A stretch of DNA of 64,000 nucleotides from JBEKZD01 sp050013395 (GTDB lineage Bacteria; Verrucomicrobiota; Verrucomicrobiia; Palsa-1439), in NCBI GenBank assembly GCA_050013395.1, contig JBEKFI010000001.1, forward strand, positions 1 through 64,000. Direction: 5' to 3'. Below the pieces are notes generated by a model that saw only the letters and a list, made by a program, of their open reading frames with translations, was not told where the DNA came from and did no database searches. Position 1 is the stretch's first letter; every line of letters starts with the position of its first letter. The translations under genes were made by a program, and so were the position numbers. Positions 60,184-64,000 of this stretch are shown in pieces.

Positions 60184-60732
60184 ATGGCCAGAGCGCTCCG
60201 CCGCGAGCCGACTTGGGCCGAACGGACACTGTGGCGTCATCTGCGAAATCACCGTTTCTGCGCGTACAAGTTCCGCCGTCAGCATCCCAACGGTCCATAC
60301 GTATTGGACTTCTACTGTGTGTCGGCGAAGCTGGCCATCGAGTTAGATGGTGATCCTCATGGGTATCCAAACCAGAAGAATCACGATGAGTCAAAGGATC
60401 GTTACCTCGCTCAGCAGGGCATTCGCGTTCTGCGGTTCTGGAACGATGACCTGAGAGAAAACAAAGACGGCGTGCTGGTGACAATTCTGCAAGAACTCGA
60501 ACAGCGAACGGAGGAGAACCCTCACCCTGACCCTCTCCCTTACGCTACAAGGGAGAGGGGAGACAATTTGAAGGAGAACCCTCACCCTGACCCCTGGTCG
60601 CCCCTGGCCGCCTCCGGCGCCGCCAAAGGCGGGCAAGCTTTGGCGCCCCGCTGCTGCGGGGGTAACCCTCTCCCTTCCACTGCAAGGGAAAGGGGAAACA
60701 ATTTGAAGGAGATCGCGAACTATGTCCACTAA
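60184..60732 (+). CDS. DUF559 endonuclease-like protein within palindromic repeats
   Basis: A 182-residue protein of the DUF559 family, related to Vsr/restriction-like nucleases. MARALRREPTWAERTLWRHL, then AYKFRRQHPNGPYVLDFYCV, KLAIELDGDPHG and IRVLRFWNDDL are conserved; E/D and the ELDGD/K residues could form the active site. The last 65 residues (NPHPDPLPYATRERG, NPLPSTARERGNN and so on) are translated repeat sequence running into the start of mvhG. The gene sits between mvhD and mvhG, bracketed by palindromes, like the broken copy at 31496-31831. An upstream ATG at 60112 would only translate the repeat. Confidence 0.87.
   Translation: MARALRREPTWAERTLWRHLRNHRFCAYKFRRQHPNGPYVLDFYCVSAKLAIELDGDPHGYPNQKNHDESKDRYLAQQGIRVLRFWNDDLRENKDGVLVTILQELEQRTEENPHPDPLPYATRERGDNLKENPHPDPWSPLAASGAAKGGQALAPRCCGGNPLPSTARERGNNLKEIANYVH
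60519..60695. repeat. Tandem composite palindromes behind the DUF559 gene
   Basis: Two units, 60519-60560 and 60579-60695, each opening CCCTCACCCTGACC and closing GGGAGAGGGG/GGGAAAGGGG. Each is followed by (A/G)(A/G)ACAATTTGAAGGAGA; the second of these gives the mvhG ribosome binding site (AAGGAG 60706-60711). The sequence is read in frame by the DUF559 gene. Confidence 0.9.
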
Positions 60733-61723
60733 ACCGAAAATCGCTTTTTATTGGTGTGCGTCTTGCGGCGGTTGCGAAGAATCCGTCGTCGACCTCGCTG
60801 AGGACATTCTCATGGTGCTCGATGCCGTGGACATCGTGTTGTGGCCCGTCGCGATGGATTTCAAGAAGAAGGACGTCGAGGCGATGCCTGACAAATCCAT
60901 CGTGGCGACCTTGCTCAACGGTGCGATCCGTACTTCCGAACAAGAAGAGATGGTGCGCTTGTTGCGCCGCAAAAGCCAGTATCTCATCGCTTACGGTTCC
61001 TGCGCCCACACCGGTGGCATTCCTAGCCTCGCCAATCAGTTCAGCCGCGAGCAAATTATGAAGTACGTCTACGAGGAAGCGCCCACGGTGGTGAACCCCG
61101 ACAACGCAAGCGCTGTCGGGGCAGGCGCTTTGAAGACGCGGCCGGTAACGGAGTTCCGGGACAACGGCCACACTGCCACACTGCCCGTGTTTCGCAACGT
61201 GGTTCGCGCGCTCGACCAGGTGGTGGAGGTGGACTACTACATCCCCGGCTGTCCGCCCACGCCGAAACTGTTGAAAGAGGCAGTGCTGGCGTTGCTCGCG
61301 GGCAAACTGCCGCCGAAAGGCAGCGTGCTCGCCCCCGACATGGCTCTGTGCGAGCAATGCCCGCGCATTGACAGCAAACCGCAGGACCTGAGCCTCACCG
61401 AGTTCAAGCGTCCGCACCAAGTCATCATTGACCCCGACAAATGCCTGCTGGCTCAGGGCCTCGTCTGTATGGGCCCGGCCACGCGGGGCGGCTGCGAAGC
61501 GCGCTGCATCACGGGCAATATGCCGTGCACCGGCTGTTTCGGTCCAACCAGCCGCGTCCAGGACCACGGCGCAAAAATCCTGAGCTATTTGGCCTCAACC
61601 GCAGCCGGCAAAGAAGACAAGGAGATCGAAAAGATATTGGCCGGGATCCCTGATCCTGTCGGCACATTTTATCGTTACGGTTTGGCGAAGTGCCTCCTAC
61701 GCGGCCGCGTGGGCGGCCCGTAG
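60722..61723 (+). CDS. mvhG: [NiFe]-hydrogenase small subunit MvhG
   Basis: A 333-residue small subunit of the group 3c hydrogenase type. The proximal cluster cysteines are in FYWCASCGGCEESV, then AYGSCAHTGG and PGCPPTPKLLKEAV; further cysteines in CEQCPR, CLLAQGLVCMG and CTGCFGP are for the other clusters. There is no Tat signal, so the enzyme is cytoplasmic. A short CCCCGACA...TGTCGGGG palindrome (61096-61121) is translated in frame as NPDNASAVGAGA. The ribosome binding site AAGGAG comes from the preceding repeat. Confidence 0.93.
   Translation: MSTKPKIAFYWCASCGGCEESVVDLAEDILMVLDAVDIVLWPVAMDFKKKDVEAMPDKSIVATLLNGAIRTSEQEEMVRLLRRKSQYLIAYGSCAHTGGIPSLANQFSREQIMKYVYEEAPTVVNPDNASAVGAGALKTRPVTEFRDNGHTATLPVFRNVVRALDQVVEVDYYIPGCPPTPKLLKEAVLALLAGKLPPKGSVLAPDMALCEQCPRIDSKPQDLSLTEFKRPHQVIIDPDKCLLAQGLVCMGPATRGGCEARCITGNMPCTGCFGPTSRVQDHGAKILSYLASTAAGKEDKEIEKILAGIPDPVGTFYRYGLAKCLLRGRVGGP
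61096..61121. repeat. Short palindrome inside mvhG
   Basis: CCCCGACA and TGTCGGGG around ACGCAAGCGC, which adds CGC/GCG pairs. It lies between two conserved parts of the small subunit and keeps the frame. Confidence 0.75.
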
Positions 61724-61791
61724 GAAATCCGAAACCCGAAACAAGCACGAATGACCAAAGTAGCAACGACCAAGACGCGTGGTAGGGCGCG

Positions 61792-61848
61792 ACCGCCGGG
61801 CGCGCCGCTCTTCACAACGGCTTCGGACGGCCCGGCGGTCCGTCCCTA
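61792..61848. repeat. GTAGGGCGCGACCGCCGGGC palindrome between mvhG and mvhA
   Basis: Same family as 19332-19398. The surrounding 220 bases (61724-61947) also carry AAATCCGAAA/TTTCGGATTT inverted words, so the whole mvhG-mvhA gap is repeat sequence. Confidence 0.85.
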
Positions 61849-61947
61849 TCGTCTCGCGCCTTGTTTGGAGCATTTCCGTCATTCGAATTTCGGATTTGTT
61901 TCGTGCTTCGAATTTCGGATTTCGAGTTTTCCTCTCATGGAGGTTTT

Positions 61948-63474
61948 ATGAACGAATCAGTCAAGCGCATCTTCAACGAAGCCCACAATAATGCCGGCCA
62001 GTCCTACATGACACGGCGGCACGTCGCCATTGACCCGATCACCCGCCTCGAAGGCCATGGCAAGATCGACATCTTCCTGGACCAGAAAGGCGAGGTCGAG
62101 CGGGCATACTTCCAAGTGCCCGAGATGCGCGGGTTCGAGGTGTTTTCCATCGGACGACCGGCCGAAGACATGCCGCAGATCACATCGCGCATTTGCGGCG
62201 TCTGCCCGACAGCGCATCACATGGCGGGAACAAAAGCGCTGGACGATTTGTACAAAGTCGAGCCGACTTCGGCGGCGAAAAAGATCCGCGAGTTGGTGTA
62301 CACCACGTTTATGCTCGAAGACCACGCGTTGCACGTCTACATCCTCGGCGGCCCGGACTTCATCGTGGGTCCGGATGCGCCTCCCGAACTGCGCAACATC
62401 GTCGGCGTGATCCAAAAGGTGGGCCTTGAGATTGGCAAGCGAGTCATCAGCACGCGCCGCCGCTTGCGCGAGTTGATCACGTACCTCGGCGGCAAGGTGA
62501 TTCATCCCGTGCTCGGTCTGCCCGGCGGCGTCGCGAAGGGGATGTCGCCGGCGGACCTGCCGCAGTTCCAGCAACTGGCCAAGGACGGCCTGGATTTTGC
62601 GCAGTTCACGCTGCAGGTCTTCAAGGACATCGTCCTGAAGAATGAAGCTTACGTGAAGCTTATCACGTCGGACACCTACACCCATCGCACCTACTACATG
62701 GGCATGGTGGACGCGAACAACAAGGTCAACTTCTACGACGGCAAGATTCGCGTCGTCACGCCGGACGGCAAGGAGTTCGCGAAATTCGCCCCGCAACAGT
62801 ACCGCGACTTCGTGGCCGAACACGTCGAGCCGTGGAGTTACATGAAGTTCTGCTACTTGAAACCCGTCGGGTGGAACGGTTTCACCGAGGGCGAGAAGAG
62901 CGGCATTTACTCGGTGGCCCCGCTGGCGCGATTGAACGTGTCCGACGGTCTGGCGACGCCGCTGGCCCAGAAGGCGTACGAGGAATTCTACGCGACGCTG
63001 GGCGGTAAACCCGTCCACCACACGCTGGCCAACCACTGGGCGCGCGTCGTCGAGATGCTGTACGCCGCCGAGCGGATGAACGAACTCATCAACGATCCAG
63101 AGATCACCAGCAAAGACCTGCGGGTCATCCCGACCGCGAAACCCACGGTCGGCATCGGCGTGGTCGAAGCGCCGCGTGGCACGTTGATCCACCAGTACGA
63201 GACCGACGACAACGGAATCATTCGCAAAGCCAATCTTATCGTCGCGACACAGGGCAATTCTGCCCGCATGGCGATGAGCGTCGAGAAAGCTGCCAAGGGA
63301 CTGATCCACGGTGGTGAGGTGAGCGAGGGATTGCTTAACAAGGTCGAGATGGCCTTCCGTGCGTACGATCCCTGCTTGGGCTGCGCCACGCATGCCATCG
63401 GCCAGACACCGATGATTGTCACGATCCGCGACGGGTCTTCGGGCCGCGTTTTGCGCACGTTGCGGCGCGATTGA
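61948..63474 (+). CDS. mvhA: [NiFe]-hydrogenase large subunit MvhA (group 3c type)
   Basis: A 508-residue catalytic subunit that splits or makes H2 in the cytoplasm. Nickel ligands are in RICGVCPTAHH near residue 88 and DPCLGCATH near residue 475; the conserved PITRLEGHGKI follows the N terminus. The tail of about 25 residues after the last His is the part removed by the maturation protease. Group 3c assignment rests on the Hdr/MvhD context. TGGAGG precedes the ATG at 61948, which is preferred to earlier in-frame starts in repeat sequence. Confidence 0.94.
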   Translation: MNESVKRIFNEAHNNAGQSYMTRRHVAIDPITRLEGHGKIDIFLDQKGEVERAYFQVPEMRGFEVFSIGRPAEDMPQITSRICGVCPTAHHMAGTKALDDLYKVEPTSAAKKIRELVYTTFMLEDHALHVYILGGPDFIVGPDAPPELRNIVGVIQKVGLEIGKRVISTRRRLRELITYLGGKVIHPVLGLPGGVAKGMSPADLPQFQQLAKDGLDFAQFTLQVFKDIVLKNEAYVKLITSDTYTHRTYYMGMVDANNKVNFYDGKIRVVTPDGKEFAKFAPQQYRDFVAEHVEPWSYMKFCYLKPVGWNGFTEGEKSGIYSVAPLARLNVSDGLATPLAQKAYEEFYATLGGKPVHHTLANHWARVVEMLYAAERMNELINDPEITSKDLRVIPTAKPTVGIGVVEAPRGTLIHQYETDDNGIIRKANLIVATQGNSARMAMSVEKAAKGLIHGGEVSEGLLNKVEMAFRAYDPCLGCATHAIGQTPMIVTIRDGSSGRVLRTLRRD

Positions 63475-63513
63475 CAAGGCGCCGCGTCGCTCCGATGATG
63501 TTGGGTCTTCTTC

Positions 63514-64000
63514 ATGAACGTGAAAGTGCTACGCAACGTTTTGGAAGCCAACGACCAGTTGGCGACGCGCATTCGTAACCAGCTCGCAGCCAAGAAGATC
63601 GCAGCCATCAATCTGATCAGTGGACCGGGCGCTGGCAAGACGTCGTTGCTGGAAAAGACGATTCCCGCCCTCAAACATCATTATCGCATCGGCGTCCTGG
63701 AAGGTGACATCGCCACGACGCGCGACGCCGACCGGATCGCAAAGCTGGGCGTGCCGGTCGTTCAACTCCTTACGGGCGGCGCCTGCCATCTCGAGGCGCC
63801 ATTGGTGCAACGTGGGTTGGGCGAACTCGATCTGGATGCGCTCGACTTGCTGTTCATCGAGAACGTCGGCAACATCGCCTGCCCTGCCGAGTTTGACCTC
63901 GGCGAGAAGGCCAAGGTGGGCATCCTCAGCGTCACCGAAGGTCACGACAAACCCGCCAAATATCCGTTGCTGTTTCACGAAATCAGCGCGCTGGTGCTTA
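63514..64000 (+). CDS. hypB: Hydrogenase nickel-incorporation GTPase HypB (partial)
   Basis: The frame begins ATG at 63514 and is open to the right edge (162 residues seen). It has the P-loop ISGPGAGKTSLLE, the switch EGDIATTRDADRI, the metal-binding GGACHLEA and IENVGNIACPAEFDLGE, the HypB hallmarks. It loads nickel with HypA. The N-terminal histidine-rich stretch found in many HypB proteins is absent. The rest of the hyp set probably follows outside the window. Confidence 0.93.
   Translation, partial: MNVKVLRNVLEANDQLATRIRNQLAAKKIAAINLISGPGAGKTSLLEKTIPALKHHYRIGVLEGDIATTRDADRIAKLGVPVVQLLTGGACHLEAPLVQRGLGELDLDALDLLFIENVGNIACPAEFDLGEKAKVGILSVTEGHDKPAKYPLLFHEISALVL

Noticed and set aside
1..64000. 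tRNA, rRNA or CRISPR loci
   Set aside because: No cloverleaf with a GTTCGA-type T arm plus acceptor pairing, no rRNA core sequence and no regularly spaced direct repeats were seen on either strand by eye; a covariance-model scan would be decisive.

Overview
The window is bacterial chromosome, about 60% GC by eye, with closely packed operons and a very high load of intergenic palindromes. The mix of genes (LolA-like sorting protein, DUF6132/DUF2892 pairs, multiheme cytochromes next to Rieske/cytochrome b, heparin-lyase fold protein, ankyrin/HEAT proteins, DUF559 genes bracketed by CCCTCACC...GGGAGAGGG repeats) suggests a Verrucomicrobiota-like or related PVC-group organism, Gram-negative and facultatively anaerobic. 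That placement is inference; no rRNA or tRNA gene was seen.

Layout. 1-8 kb: LolA-like protein, IS relic, biotin synthase, HEAT protein, and a membrane spermidine-synthase-like protein flanked by two broken copies of one small helical-repeat protein. 8-12.7 kb: a quinol-oxidising module on the minus strand (7-heme NapC/NirT-type cytochrome, 9-heme cytochrome, Rieske protein, cytochrome b). 13-17.5 kb: nucleotidyltransferase with a vestigial HEPN partner, DUF6448, cupin, a fused AmmeMemoRadiSam B-A protein, and a polysaccharide lyase broken by an in-frame stop. 18-25 kb: a second spermidine-synthase-like membrane protein carrying three palindromic repeats inside its reading frame, an ankyrin protein, and the radical SAM member of AmmeMemoRadiSam coupled to a small membrane protein. 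25-36.7 kb: a partly decayed region (Eco29kI-like, RND and sigma-factor relics, two DUF6132/DUF2892 pairs) with nucleotide-sugar dehydrogenase, cytochrome bd oxidase (cydAB), glucan phosphorylase and an AcuC-type deacetylase. 36.9-49.8 kb: acetyl-CoA/acetate metabolism (acetyl-CoA hydrolase/transferase-GNAT fusion, ADP-forming acetyl-CoA synthetase, AMP-forming Acs, OFA transporter, porin), interrupted by a restriction-modification operon coupled to a GH17-like secreted protein. 50.7-64 kb: a [NiFe]-hydrogenase/heterodisulfide reductase/Nfn-type electron-bifurcating cluster with maturation genes (protease, hypA twice, hypB).

How the genes work together. The Mvh-Hdr complex would couple H2 to ferredoxin and a disulfide-type or other acceptor, and the Nfn-like pair would link ferredoxin and pyridine nucleotides. 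Acd, Acs and the CoA hydrolase/transferase interconvert acetate and acetyl-CoA. Cytochrome bd and the Rieske/cytochrome b/multiheme module give respiratory outlets.

The most unusual signal is the repeats. Composite palindromes of one family occur at seven or more loci. At two of them they frame a DUF559 nuclease-like gene in the same architecture, one copy intact and inserted between mvhD and mvhG, the other frameshifted between cydA and cydB. Related palindromes lie inside genes without breaking the frame. This looks like a nuclease-linked repeat system comparable in logic to REP/RAYT elements.
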